Assembly: GCA_943737045.1 (NCBI GenBank)
Contig: CALSFV010000235.1
Location: forward strand, 434,001-498,000
Length of the DNA: 64,000 bases
Direction of reading: 5' to 3'
Source: Parapristionchus giblindavisi
Lineage: Eukaryota > Nematoda > Chromadorea > Rhabditida > Diplogasteridae
Below are positions 1-13,900 of the stretch, piece after piece (position 1 is the stretch's first letter; the number at the start of each line of letters is the position of its first letter). A program made the translations under genes and the position numbers. The notes below the pieces were generated by a model, which ran no database searches, was not told the DNA's origin, and saw nothing but the letters and a program-made list of their open reading frames with translations.

Positions 1-3
1 TTT

Positions 4-1022
4 TCAAGGGTTAAGTACACCAACCTTGATATCGGCAAGCGGCTCACGGATGCGCACACGCGCCGAAATCACACCGCCCATTGCCTGCAATATCGTATAC
101 CTTCATCGTCTTATCCAACTTATACACTATTCATACATACATTTTCATACCCTCAAAAACTTCCGTAATCCTACAATACCCAATACCGTAATCCTACCGT
201 ATCCCATCCCTACCGTAGTCCTACCGTACCTTTCGTCCGTCCTTGATCGCACATCCCTCCTCCACCTCCGCCTTCGTCTCCAGTCCGTCCAGCTTGCACT
301 CTCCCACTCCGATCAACTTGTCACTGCGAAGGAATCCGCCCTTCTGGTACACCTGAGAAATGTGATCTTTGATCTTTTGATCTCAGGATCTTTGATCTTT
401 TAACTTAAACATCTTGAACTTCTTCTTCTTCATCTTTGAACTTAAGCACTTTGAACTTTGTCTTAATGATTTTAAAACACATACATCGTTATCTTTGACT
501 CGAACATTGATCCTTTGATCTTTTGGTTTCATGATCTTTGATCTTTGATCTCACCTCCAACTTCAACGGCAGCCTCTTGAGCACCCGCAACAGCTTGTTG
601 CCGCGCGCCTTCTTACTGCCGATTTGCACCACGACCGTCTCATTCCAGCCTGAACGAGAGAGTGATCTTTGATCTTCAATCAGATATATCATTCACAATC
701 TTCGATCACCTATCAAGCAATCATCACAACTACAACCGTAAAAAGTTACTGATTAAAGGCACACCCCGTACTAATTTGAAACTCTCCGCTCCGGCAGTGC
801 TCTCTAGCTTTCTTTGTCTACGAGAGAACGCTGTCAGAGCGGAGAGTAAAATTAGCTCGGGGTGTGCCTTTAAAACATTCAGGACAGTGGTGACATCTGA
901 TCTTTGATCTCTTACTCACCAGGACTTCTCGATCCGGCCGCATACTTGGTCTTGCCTGTCTGAGGAGCGTCGGTCGGATACGGGAAGGTATACCTAAATC
1001 AGCATTGATTTTTTTACAATTT

Positions 1023-1059
<37 letters not shown>

Positions 1060-1935
1060 TAATAATAATAATAAAAATAAAATAATAATAATAATAATAA
1101 TAATCCTCACTTTACAAACAGATTAGCGTGTTCCGGTTCGTATCCGGGGGGCAGCGGCACATCCACAGCGTTCAGAATGCTCACCTACAATATTGTTATT
1201 TAAAAAAATTAAATTATATAAATATAACTAGACTATATATAAATGTAAATTTTCTATTACCCAGTAAAAAGACAAAGGTAAATCCCGTCATTCAAAGCCA
1301 AGTCCCTACTTCAAATCTACTTCATACAATGATATGATATCACAATATCTATGTTATCTGCCTATGCAATGCAGGGCCTAACAATAACGTAAAGTTTTGG
1401 CGAGATATTTGGCTATTCTAATCAAGTTTCATATGCGGACGTTTTTTAATGAAGATGAAGAGACGAAAGTAGAGATCTTGTGGACAAGAAAATCCCCCTC
1501 CTATTTTGGCCCCTCTATATATGAAAGTTGAGAGGATAAATATTATTATTAGGATTTTTATATGAAATGACTGACAAATCGTAATCGATGAGAACTGTTT
1601 TAGTAGAAACTAAAGATAACGATGCGACGCAAATACGCCGGGTGCACAGCACTGCACAAGGCGACAAAATACGGTTCTGTCTCGGTGACGTTTTCTGGAG
1701 AAGGGGTCCAGGGACAAATTTGAGAACCTCACCAATCACATACCCACATCAAGCACCCATAAAGGTACCCACTACGGTGCCCATATCAACTACCGTAGCC
1801 CTACTAATTACCGCACTCCCATCATACACCGTACCATCAACCAGAAAGCTACCGTACCTCGAGCACGTCCTCGGCCAGATCGGGGAAGAAGTCCGCGGAG
1901 GGAATGTGACGCTGCTCACGATGGAATCGAGGAGT
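4..1935 (-). CDS. CC2D1: CC2D1 C2-domain exons and C-terminus
   Basis: Seven exons: 1858-1935 (TPRFHREQRHIPSADFF), 1111-1184 (SILNAVDVPLPPGYEPEHAN), 920-993 (YTFPYPTDAPQTGKTKY), 555-649 (WNETVVVQIGSKKARGNK), 230-352 (YQKGGFLRSDKLIGVGECKL) and 4-84 (RVRIREPLADIKVGVLNP, then TGA), plus the joined phase-2 base between 1111 and 993. All phases agree. Features typical of the CC2D1 C2 domain are the PRFH-x-EQR entry, the LPPG loop, the NPxF/WNE strand, the FLRSDKLIG strand and a final R-x-x-x-PL stretch. The domain is thought to bind phospholipids (family knowledge). Confidence 0.85.
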
Positions 1936-4900
1936 CTGCAATGATGTGAAAATAAAGAAAAAATCCAAAACAACGCAATACAATCATACAACATTATACT
2001 TGTTTTGAGTTTTTTTGAACAATTCTACAACAGTATCTCAAACCGCCACTATATCTTATTATTAGCGACGGACATCCCCTCATGAAACGCCCCAACCGCT
2101 TCAAGCGGCCGTGGACACTATCGTCCAGTGGTCTGCTGATTGGCAATTACCCCTTGCTTCACATAAATGTAATTCACTGCATCTAGGTAGGGCTAATCCT
2201 AAAAGGATTTATACTATAAATAATGTAAATCTAGATCAAAAGATGCCGTCAAAGACCTTGGCTTCATTATTCAAAGAGGCCTAACATTTTCAGAACATTG
2301 TAGATCAATTTCGAACAAAGCAAAGTCGGCTTGTCATATAATTATGCGAGCTCTTCGGACTAATAACCCTAAAATTCTCCTTAAAGCATATTCAATCTAC
2401 ATCAGGCCCATTCTAGAAAGCGCATCTACGGTGTTCAATCCTTATCAGAAAAAAGATATTAAAGTCCTTGAACAGGTACAGAATTACTTCACAAGAAGGC
2501 TGTTCGCACGTTGTTTCAAATCAACGTGGGACAATATGCCGCGGGCAAATGTTCGCAACGAAAAACTCGATCTAGAAACCCTCGAACACCGTAGATCCAT
2601 CATAGACATTAGAACTTCTATTAAACTACTTAGAGGCAAATTTAGGATTTCAAATAAGAAAAATCACTATTTCAAAACATATATTACAAGAAATGGGTTG
2701 AATTTCTCCAATTCAGGGTCCCGTTTCCAATACAGGCACAATAACTTCTTTTTGCGAGCGGCCCGTTTGCTTACAAAACCCGAAAATAGAATCTCCTTTG
2801 ATGTTGGAGACTGATCTGCATGTCCTGTTGTCGCCTATTCATACAGATTATCTTCCCTCCCCCCAATTCTATCGTCCCTTAGGAACACTGATATCTCCTT
2901 CTAGGCTCAATCCATATGCATTATTTCATTCCATTCCTTATTTTCTTCATTTGTTTATTTATTTGTTTCACATCATTTGTTCGCTAAATGTGAATAAATA
3001 TATATATGTCATCCCATTTCCTGTTATGTATGAATACGAACAGTATCACATTATTCATAGTCTGTTAGGTATACTAAAACGCGACATGCGAATAGCTACC
3101 GTAATCCCTAACCCTACAGTAATCTACCGTAATCTTGCTCACCTTGAGTACACGCCTGGCCACCTCTCGCACGAGCAGCAAATCCTGCTTCGCCGCCTTT
3201 GCCCAATCCTCGAATTGACGAACCTATAACCAAAATTCCCATAATGCAAACTGTAAATTAAAACGCACTCATAGTCCTCGCCAACATGGTGTACAAGGAC
3301 GACGTCTCCCAATCACACACACACTTCTGTAATCCCCTTTATATGTTTTACGTGGTGTACCTTGGCGACGTCTCCCAATCGCGTGAATCGCAGTCGATTG
3401 TTCTCCGCCAGCTGCACCTGCCCTATGAGATCCTTCTCGAGGGTGGCCAGGACGGAATCGCGATCTGAAAGGTCAAAGATCAAAGATCAAAATGGAGAAG
3501 TAGATAAAATTACACTATGATAAGCGCGAATCGGCCATAATTTAGACACGCCCTAGCTAATTTGAAACTGTCCGATCTGGCTCAATGCTCTCGCGCTTTC
3601 TTTGTCCACGAGAGAGTGTGGCCAGAGCGGAGAGTAAACTTAGGAGGATGTTCCTTTTTTTTATTAAAATCAATACAATTGGTAGATCAATGAATCACCT
3701 CCAAGATCGCCAGTGGACGCCTCGCCTCCGTCGACTTTCGGCTGCAGAGCTGACTGCAATGGAGGAAAATATGAATGATAAGCATAGTTCGAAAAGTATG
3801 TTACAAAGTACCAAGCCTGACCCGATTTTGAACCAAAATTTCACAAAAATCAAAAACGTGACCGGATTTTGAAAACCGATAACCTTTTATTCTAGTTATT
3901 CAACCTATGATGATAAGTAATGAATCGTCTATCGTACACCACAATCGGGACAAATAATGTCCATTAATCAATCAATAATCTACAGTATCACATACTACAG
4001 ATTCGATGATCTCACTGCTTATTATTAGCAAATCTTGATAAATCGCGTCAAACAGTACATAACTTGTAAAGAAAAACTATAATCTACAGTACTCATATCC
4101 CCCCCATAACTACCGTATATACAATATCTTGGAGGTGGTGACTTGCGGAGGAATGGGCGTCTTCGTAATGTCCACGTTGAGACCGGCATTGCACGCCGCG
4201 ATCATACGATCGAAGCCCTGCAAGATACAAATTTGACTTGCAAATATATGCTCGATTAATGTAATTTAATTAAATTTAAATTAAATTAAATTTTACATTC
4301 ACTGGTTCAGCTTTTACTTTACTATTTCGGTCTCATATTGTTTTAATCTACAAAAATCTGAAGAAATTCGACATACAGTAGGCACCCCCATGTCGGCGCC
4401 CATGTACGCTTCGCACCCATTCAAAAATTTCAGAGAACGTAATTTTTCAGCTACTTTTGGTACAGGCCTGACTTGATCTAGACAGATCTTCTCCTAAAAC
4501 GCCAAAAAGACGCTTACTTTAGCTCGACGAGATACTTCTTCGCGAGTTCCATGTTCCCGGCGCTCTTTGCCGCAACGGCTGCCTGGAATCAATCAATAAT
4601 ATCGGCCTGATCAATCGATAATCTACCTGATCAATCAATAATCTGCCTGATCAAACAAAAATATGCCTAATCAAACAAAACATGTCAGATCAAACAAAAC
4701 CATGTCTGACCAACCAAAAAATGTCCGATCAGACAAAACCATGTCTGATCAATCGATAATTCATTACCGTACCACTTTGAACTGTCGCTGTCGTTCAATG
4801 ACGAACGCGAGCTGGTCATTGACGGTCGACCGCTCCGCCGCGCCCGGAGATTGCGTGAGAGACGCGCGCGGACGCGCGGATGCAGCCGCTCCTGGTGGGG

Positions 4901-7900
4901 AAGGCACCGCCAACCTGCTTCGGACGAGCTGAACATGGACAGTGGCTAATTTTTCCAAGCAGATGTACATCCAAACCAAGCCGATAAACCGCCACATTAC
5001 TCAAATTTCGCACATTATTTCATTTGATATCGAAAAGTCACGAAAAAGAAAAGAAAAAGAAAAGAAAAAATTGGGTGATGGAGTGTGTGAAACAAGGAGA
5101 GCTTTCCTTTTTTCTCGCATTTCGTTCATTTCGAACGCTTGCATTATCCATCTTTCTCAATTTTCGCTCTGTATCATTACACCCTACAACCGTGTGACAT
5201 ACCTGCGGCGGTCGCCGTCTGCTTCGGCAGTGGTGGCATGTCGGGCAACGAGGGCAGCTCCGATACCTCCACCGGTTGGCCCCCGAAAATGTAGTCTCGT
5301 CTCATTTTATTCGTTCTTTTCTATACCGTGTTTTCTCGAAGACGCACAAATATTAATATTCAATACATTATAAATAAAGCAGAATAGTGATGGCGTTTGT
5401 TCAGACCACGCCCACTTTTCTCTCTCTCTTTCAATGTAGTGCTCGGCGTACATCGGACGGGTTTGGTGCGCGATGGAACTGATCAGCGGTGGGCGGGGCT
5501 TAGTCGGTTCCAAGTAGGGTGGCGAGAATGGCTCTTGACTCACCGTTCCCACTGGCACTTTCTTGCGGTTGACCGAGAGAGGCGCATTTACGACCTCTCT
5601 CTCGTTGACTCACTAATAATAAGGGCAAGAGATTGCGGTCGAATCAAAAAAATGACTCAGTCGTGACTCTTTTGCATTTTAGCGAATGTAAGTGATCAAA
5701 ATATGCAAACCTGAATATTTTTTGTAATCTACATTACAAGGGCTATTGAAAGAGCATAAATTCGCCTGTCAAAGAACATTTTGAAATTTCGTCGATTTCT
5801 CATGTTAATATCTTATTATTGTTATAATTATTGTTGTGCATATCCATCATTATCTTTATGATCAATTCCATCACTTGTCCCCCTGTATCTCGCAATCTAT
5901 CACTCACTTCCTCTCCCTTTCCCTCTCCCTCCATGACCCTAAAGAAGGAAGGCGGCATCTATAAAGAGAGTAAGGGACACGTCTTTAGGGACACGTATTG
6001 ATCGCTTATGATCAATATGGGGCGGAGTTGATTAACACATAAGAGGCTAGGTATTGGCGTCTCGATTAGTTAACTATACACAACAGTGTCATCATGGTCT
6101 CCCCTATCTGGTCACACTTTTCAAACGACAAGTCTGCTGAGAAAGCAACCTGCAATTATTGTTCTGTAATTCTCTGCTCAAGGAGAGGCAGCACGTCCAA
6201 TCTGTGGCGTCATTTCGAGTCAAAGCATGCCGACATCCAGATCCTCCTCTCCTCGTCCCTCAGACCGAATCCATCAATGTTGTCCCCGATGACCCCGATG
6301 TCGATATTACCCATGGCTACGCTACCGATGAGAGTGAATTCAATGAGCTCTGTTCCGATGACGACGAGGAAGAATTTTAAATGTTTGAAAGTATTTTATG
6401 TACATATTATATCATATTAACATAATTCTCATCACAATTGCTAAAAGTAAAAAAATGTAAAGGAATTATGGTAATGCATAACATGAGAAATCGACGAAAT
6501 TTCAAAATGTTCTTTGACAGGCGAATTTATGCTCTTTCAATAGCCCTTGTCATCTAGATTACAAAAATATTCAGATTTGCATATTTTAACCACTTACATC
6601 CGGTAAAATGCAAAAGAGTCACGACTGAGTCATTTTTTTGATTCGACCGTGACCTCTAAGCAAGGCAGCCAGGGGGAATGGGTGAGTAGCTAGAGAGATG
6701 ACTCACCAATTGGAGAGAGAGATAATAGGTGAGTCAAGAGCCATTCTCGCCACCCTAGTTCCAAGCGATACCAAGTTAGGTAATAAGTCAAGTCGTCATT
6801 ACTTAAGTTATAAGTCAGGGATTAAGTTAAGTAATAAGGCCATAAGAAATAAGTTAAGTACAGTTAAGTAAACAAAGTGAAATTAAGTCATGTTAACGTA
6901 AATTAAGTTTAGGCAAGGTAAGTTAACATTAGTGTTTTACATCATGGTACATATTACTGTAACACAACTAAGCACATCACCGATTACGGTAGCATCACAC
7001 ATCGTACATCAAGGATAAGGAATATGATTATTAGCTACAGTAATCCGGTTCGGTGGGTCAGATTAAGTTCCGATGGTCAGCTTTGAGTAAAAATTTTCGT
7101 ACTAAGCATTATTCGAGTTATATGATTATGCCTATTGTTGACTACCGTAACCCTGTTCGGTGGCTCAGAATGAATACGAATGGTCAGATTTGAGTAAAAT
7201 TCTGTGAAGTCATGGACAAGTCTCATCCACCTCAGATAAATTCAAAAATACGAAGCAATTATCAAAAAAGGTGCGACCAGACACAATGCAGTAGATAACG
7301 CGCGCCGGAGGCGCGCGCGACTGGCTGGTATTATTATATTATGTATGAGCTGGTAACTGACGCGAGATCCAAATAGATGTAATGGACTCATGAGATTTAG
7401 GAGATAGAGGAGATTAAGGAGATTTAAGGATCTGCATTAAGAATGAATCGCAACCAGCAGGTGGCCTTTCGGAATGTAGAATGTGCGAAACATTGAAGTG
7501 ACTGGTTGAAATATGTAAATAGTTTGACATATGGAATGCCGGGCTAACACAAGATGTATGAATATACCTCTGAAATCATACGTGGGCGGGCATTGCCGCT
7601 GGAAATGAAAATCGAGGGGTCGGAAGCAAACATTTAGCATTTATACGTCATTTTGAGTGATTTTTTTCGGGAAAAACCGGGGGGTCGGGTGCCAAAATTC
7701 GGGGGTGTATTGCCGCTAGCGGCAGTGGTGCCCACGTATGTCTGAAATAGAGCCAACGAAATGCCGAAGTCGGCATATATGTGACGGAGACCAAGGACTT
7801 TTCGTTTCTTATTCAATAGTGTGACAAAATAAAAGACCAAAGATCAAAGGTTACAGACTAAAGATTAATAGACGAGAATTCGAGTCATAAGAAGATCTCA

Positions 7901-10900
7901 GACAGACCGATTTTAATGACGCCCCACAGAAGCACGGGGGATACCGTAGGAAACAAATGAAACTATTTGACAAACAGACAAATCAATCGATAATTACAAA
8001 AATGAATAATTATAAAAATAAATAATGTAATAAACCTGGAAGCAGCCTTGATCGCTTCTGCGTATGCCGCCGACTGACGCATGTTCATTCTGGAAAAAAA
8101 CATCTGTATACTCGACTTGTTAGCTGTAATGCATCAGCTGTATTGCCTTACGTGCCTACGCCGTAACCTCCTCCGTAACGACGGAGACGCGGCAGAGGGG
8201 GTTACAGCGTAGGCACGTAAATGTAACGATGTATTATAGTTCTTCATACTTCTTCTACTATAAGCAGTCTGCATGGGGGTGAACTAACTGGAACGATATA
8301 TGACTACAAACAACTAGCGAATCAACATCAATGATCCGCCTGTTGATTTCAGGTTCCGCATATCTCATATCTCAACTATCTCAGCTATTCACACAATGCT
8401 TTAGCCAATACCGAGGTAAACGTATACCTGTACTTCCGATCATCGCCCTTCTCCTTCCACTCTGCCGCCATCGCATCGAATATTGCCTTGCGCTTCTTCA
8501 ACGATCAATATTCAATCAATAAAATCTTTACAAAATAAATAAACAATAATCTCTAACAATAATCGATAATAAATAAATAAAACCAATCGATGGATCTCTC
8601 AATCTGGCGATCGATAATCAAATCAACTCTCCATGTATCACATTCAATTGAATTTACGGATAGAGCGGTAAATCAATCAGTTAATTAATCAATCAATCAA
8701 TAAAATCGAAATAGCATTAATCAATAAATTAATCAATAAATCCTTCTCAATCACCATACCTGCAGTCCCTCCTGAAAGGTCTTCGCTGGAGTGTTGTCTA
8801 CCATAATCTTCTTACGGTAGGGCTGGGGCGAGGGTGGAATCTCCTCAGGGTCCAGCTGATCCACGTCGACTGTGGCGAGCGCTGCGATCGCCTGACATAG
8901 GTACGGTATACGGTAGGACAGCTGGGATACGGTAGATGCCGTTACGGTACACGGTAGATAGCTCCCCACATCAATCGAACTTGCTAACCTCATATCCAAT
9001 AAATTAGTGTACATCAAACAGCATTTTCGTACCACTAATTAATCAATCAATACCAGTACCATATACCCACCACTACCGTATCATTAACTAATCAATCAAT
9101 ACAACTACCGTATACCTCATCAAACTGCTTGCTCGCCTCCACAAACTCCTTCGCCGCTTCCTTGTCTTTCGCGGCCACCGCGGCTTTCGCGTTCGCCACG
9201 AACATGTCGCGTCTGAAGCAATCGATCGATCGATCAATAATAGGGCTACAGTACCCAAGGCAAAACCACATACCCAAAACCGTCTACCATAACCAGAAAT
9301 CCAATCAAAACCATCTACCGTAACCCGGCATCTAGTCAATACACCATAGCTCGAAATTTAGCTTAGACAATCTACCGTAGTCCATGAAAATTTAAAAAAG
9401 CCTACCTCCTCTGTAGTAGCCTCTTCATCTCCTCCAACTTGCCACTTCCCGCTCCCTCGCCGCCCTGTGTCTGTTCCTCTACCGCCACAGGAGCTACGGG
9501 CGCCGGACGAGACGCAGGCGGTTGAGGCGCGGTCGCCGGAGCGGCAGGCGCGGCCTTGGCTACTGGGCCATCTGGCGGGGGCGCGGCGGCAAAATTGGGT
9601 GGGGCGGGCGGAAAGTCGGCCGGATCAACCGCACGCCCTGCCGCCGCTTTCCGCTCCAATTCACGACACTTGTCCGCCGAGCGCTTGTATCTGAATTTCA
9701 ATAATAATAATAATTCCGGGAAATGAAGCCAGTTCACGATCGCCAATTGTTGTGAATCGTGGGGTGTGGAGGGTTACGGTACTCACCGATTCGCCTTCAG
9801 CTCATTCGTCTCAGCCGCGCGCATCTTCTCATAGTGGTCGCCGAGGCGGCGGAGGTAGCCAGCCTGTCCGATTAGGAAAGTTACGTCACTTTTTCATAAA
9901 ACCGACCGCCCCGCACCGGCGCATGGTCGAAAAATGACGTCATCAACTGGGAAATGGTGCCCAAGATCTCCTCTTTGCTTTTTTTGAAAAATTGTCTATC
10001 TTTATTTTGAACGGAGTTATGATCATTTTTCTGACGCACACTCGAACCAAAAATACCGTACCTGCCAACTTTGACCTACCGCTACTCGAAAATGAGAGCA
10101 GATATGCAAATTCGGCCAACGCAGTTCGATAGAGCATCGTTCAAAGTACTTAATCTGAATTTTTCAGGGGGTCGAAATTTCTATGTCCGGGGGGTGGTCG
10201 AACCTCTGGCGATTCCTCTCATATAATTGAAATACTTTATTGTATATACCTCTTATCCCAGTACATATCACAGTCTCATTATATTAACACATATAACACG
10301 CTATCTTAGAAAATCGACATAGGTGCGGTATCGACGAAAAATGGATTTTTCTGTTTTATGTATGATAATTACAGGTTCAATGAGTGAAGTTCACTGGCAC
10401 TTGGAAATTCCTTCCAATTGAAAATTCGCTTCAGGATCTGACCACACAACGATTTGGCGCCTTTTCCTAAAAGGTTTATTTTGAATCCAATCGATGCGGG
10501 AGTGGACGCAATCGATTCCTAAGCTAATTCTAAGAAACTATTGTCAAGGGGAGTTTTTCGATCAACGGTCAACGAAGGCTGGAATTTTGAATATTCGAAA
10601 AAAATTTCACATTTAATTAATTTTCACTTTTGCTACAACAACCCTACGTTTTTTTTATTTGCTTAATCGCTTCTAAATATCATAACACAGCTTCGGTTTA
10701 AAAATCATAATTTTTTAAAAATACGATTACGGTGAATAAATCATTTTTATAATGAAGTCGTGAATTATGGTGTGGCACCTACAGTATCCCGAATCGATCA
10801 ATTTAGAAATCTGGTAGTTTTAAACATATTTTACCGCTGTTTCTGACATGACTAAGGTATACGACTACTCCTCGTCTTCAGAGTGCACCCGTGCCCAGGT

Positions 10901-13900
10901 GCTGATGTCGATGAAAATTGACAATTTTCGTAAATTGATCACTATTTCGTTGTTTGTGATCCAATATCGATAAAAATTTTAAAAACACTATACCATATTA
11001 TCATCCATGCAAACATACTAAAAAATAAAGAGAATCGGTTGACTGCGAAGAAAGTTATTGTTGAAAAACCTAAATATTGTAGAATATTTGCCAGCACTGT
11101 ACCGTGCAGGTGCACAACAGCGGTAGAATATTTTTAAAACTACCAGATTTCTAAATTGATCGATTCGGGATACTGTAGGTGCCACACCATGATTCACGAC
11201 ATCATTATAAAAAAGATTTGTTCACCGTAATCGTAAGTTTAAAAAATTATGATTTTTAAACCGAAGCTGTGTTATGATATTTAGAAGTGATAAAGCAAAT
11301 AAAAAAAACGTAGGGTTGTTGTAGCGAAATAGTGAAAATTAATTAAATGTAAATTTTTTTTCGAAAATTCAAAATTCCAGCCTTCGTTGACCGTTGATCG
11401 AAAAACTCCCCTTGACAATAGTTTCTTAGAATTAGCTAAGGAGTCGATTGCGTCCACTCCCGCATCGATTGGATTCAAAATAAACCTTTTAGGAAAAGGC
11501 GCCAAATCGTTGTGTGGTCACCTCCTGAAGCGAATTTTCAATTGGAAGGAATTTCCAAGTGCCAGTTAACTTCACTCATTGAGCCTGTAATTATCATACA
11601 TAAAACAGAAAAATCTATTTTTCATCGATACCAAAAAATATCCGAGTTGTTGAATTCTCTCAGATAGTGTTTTCTAAAAGAAAATAAAAATAGGCGAGAG
11701 AGTGTGTAAAACGAGGAGAGCTTTCCTTTTTTCTCGCATTTCGTTCATTTCGCACGTTTGCATAATCCATCTTTCTCCATTTTTTTGCTCTGGATTAATA
11801 CACCGTACAACCGTGTGACATACCTGCAGCGACCGTCGTCTGCTTCGGCAGTGGCGGCATATCGGGCAACGAGGGCAGCTCCGATACCTCCACCGGTTGG
11901 CCCCTGCAAGTAAATGAGCAGGTAACTGAAATTCCAAATATATGTAACTGCTGAATCGTCCAAAGATCTTCCTTTTTTCAATAGTGTGGTGATATAAAAG
12001 ATTAAAGATCAAAGATTAAAGATTAATGTGGTGTTACATTTTCAAAACGGGCGCACGGCGTGCGCACGTTTCAAAATGTAGCACCGTATAGAAAATGCAC
12101 AAAGTGCGCACGGCGTGCACTTCAAAACGTTCGCACGCCGTGCGCACGTTTTGAAAATGTAACACCACATAACAGATGAGAATTCGAGTCAGAAGAAGAT
12201 CTCAAGCAGAGCCATTTTAAATGATGCCCCACACAAGCACTTGGGTTACCGTAGGAGCCAAATGAAACTATTTGACAAACAGACAAATCAATCGATAATT
12301 ACAAAAATGAATAATTATAAAAATAAATAATGTAATAAACCTAGAAGCAGCCTTGATCGCTTCAGCGTACGCCGCCGACTGACGCATGTTCATTCTGAAG
12401 AAAAAAAATTATATACTCGACTTGTTAGCTGTAACGCATCGCTACATTTGCCTTGCATATGTGCCTACGCCGTAACCTCCGTCGTAACGACGGAGAAGCG
12501 GCGGAGGAGGTTACGGCGTAGACACGTAGGAAAAAAATGTAACGATGAATTACAGTTCTTTATAATTCTTCTACTATAAGCAATCTACTTGGGGCTCAGC
12601 CAACTAGAACGATACAGCGCTAAAAAAAACTACTGAATCTTCATCAGTGATCCGCTTGTTGATTTCAAGTTCGACCCATCCCATATCTCGGCTATCTCAG
12701 ATATTCAAGCAATGACGTTACAGCGCTTGATCCTGATGTGCAAAACGTATATTGAACATATAAAATACACTTGTATATTTGGTACGAGAGTAGCCAGCCA
12801 CTGCCACAATGTGATTCTATGTTTAGAGAGAGAGAGAGAGAGAGAGCACAAGTGAGATAGTACGTAAACCAGAGAGAGCGATGAAGGAAGGGAGGTAATA
12901 GTGGGGAGTTGATCGATAGTTCGTTCTCTGTTTAGCAGCCAGTAGTAAGACGAATATACAAGTATATTTTATACGGACTATACATAGCGAATAAAGAACT
13001 ACTGAAACTTCATCACGGATCCGCCTGTTGATTTCAGGTTCCACCAATCTCATATTATCTCTTCGCATATTTCCCTTATGTTCAAGTCCAATTCAATTTA
13101 TCGAAAGAAGAAATAACTAATTTAGTAATCATGAAAATGTAAAATATACCTGTACTTCCGATCATCGCCCTTCTCCTTCCACTCTGCCGCCATCGCATCG
13201 AATCTCGCCTTGCGCTTCTTAATCGATCAATAATCAATCAATATCTTTACAAAATAAATAATCAATAACCTCCATCAATATCGATTGATCGATAATGAAT
13301 AACTAAAACCAATCAATAGCTATCTCAATCTGGCGATCGATAATCACTTCACATCTCCCCATCTATCACATTCCATTGAACTTACGGATAGAACGGTAAA
13401 TCAATCAATTAATTAATCAATCAATAAATCAATAAATCGATAAATCCTTCTCAATCACCTTACCTGCAGTCCCTCCTCAAAGGTCTTGGCCGGAGTGTTG
13501 TCTACCGTAATCTTCTTACGGTAGGGCGGGGGCGAGGGCGGAATCTCCTCAGGGTCCAGCTGATCCACGTCCACTGTGGCGAGCGCTGCGATCGCCTGAC
13601 ATAGATACGGTATACGGTAGATAGCTGGTATACCGTAGATACCGCTACGGTATACTGTAGATAGCTCCCCACATCAATCGAACTTGCTAACCTCATATCC
13701 AATAAATTAGTGTACATCAAACAGCATTTTCGTACCACTAATTAATCAATCAATACCAGTACCATATACCCACCACTACCGTATCATTAACTAATCAATC
13801 AATACAACTACCGTATACCTCATCAAACTGCTTGCTCGCCTCCACAAACTCCTTCGCCGCTTCCTTGTCTTTCGCGGCCACCGCGGCTTTCGCGTTCGCC

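Noticed and set aside
9129..9704. Plus-strand ORFs over the GC-rich exons (also at 13832-14407 and 20039-20324)
   Set aside because: They are antisense shadows of the DM14 exons, whose minus-strand frame has family similarity and consistent splice phases.
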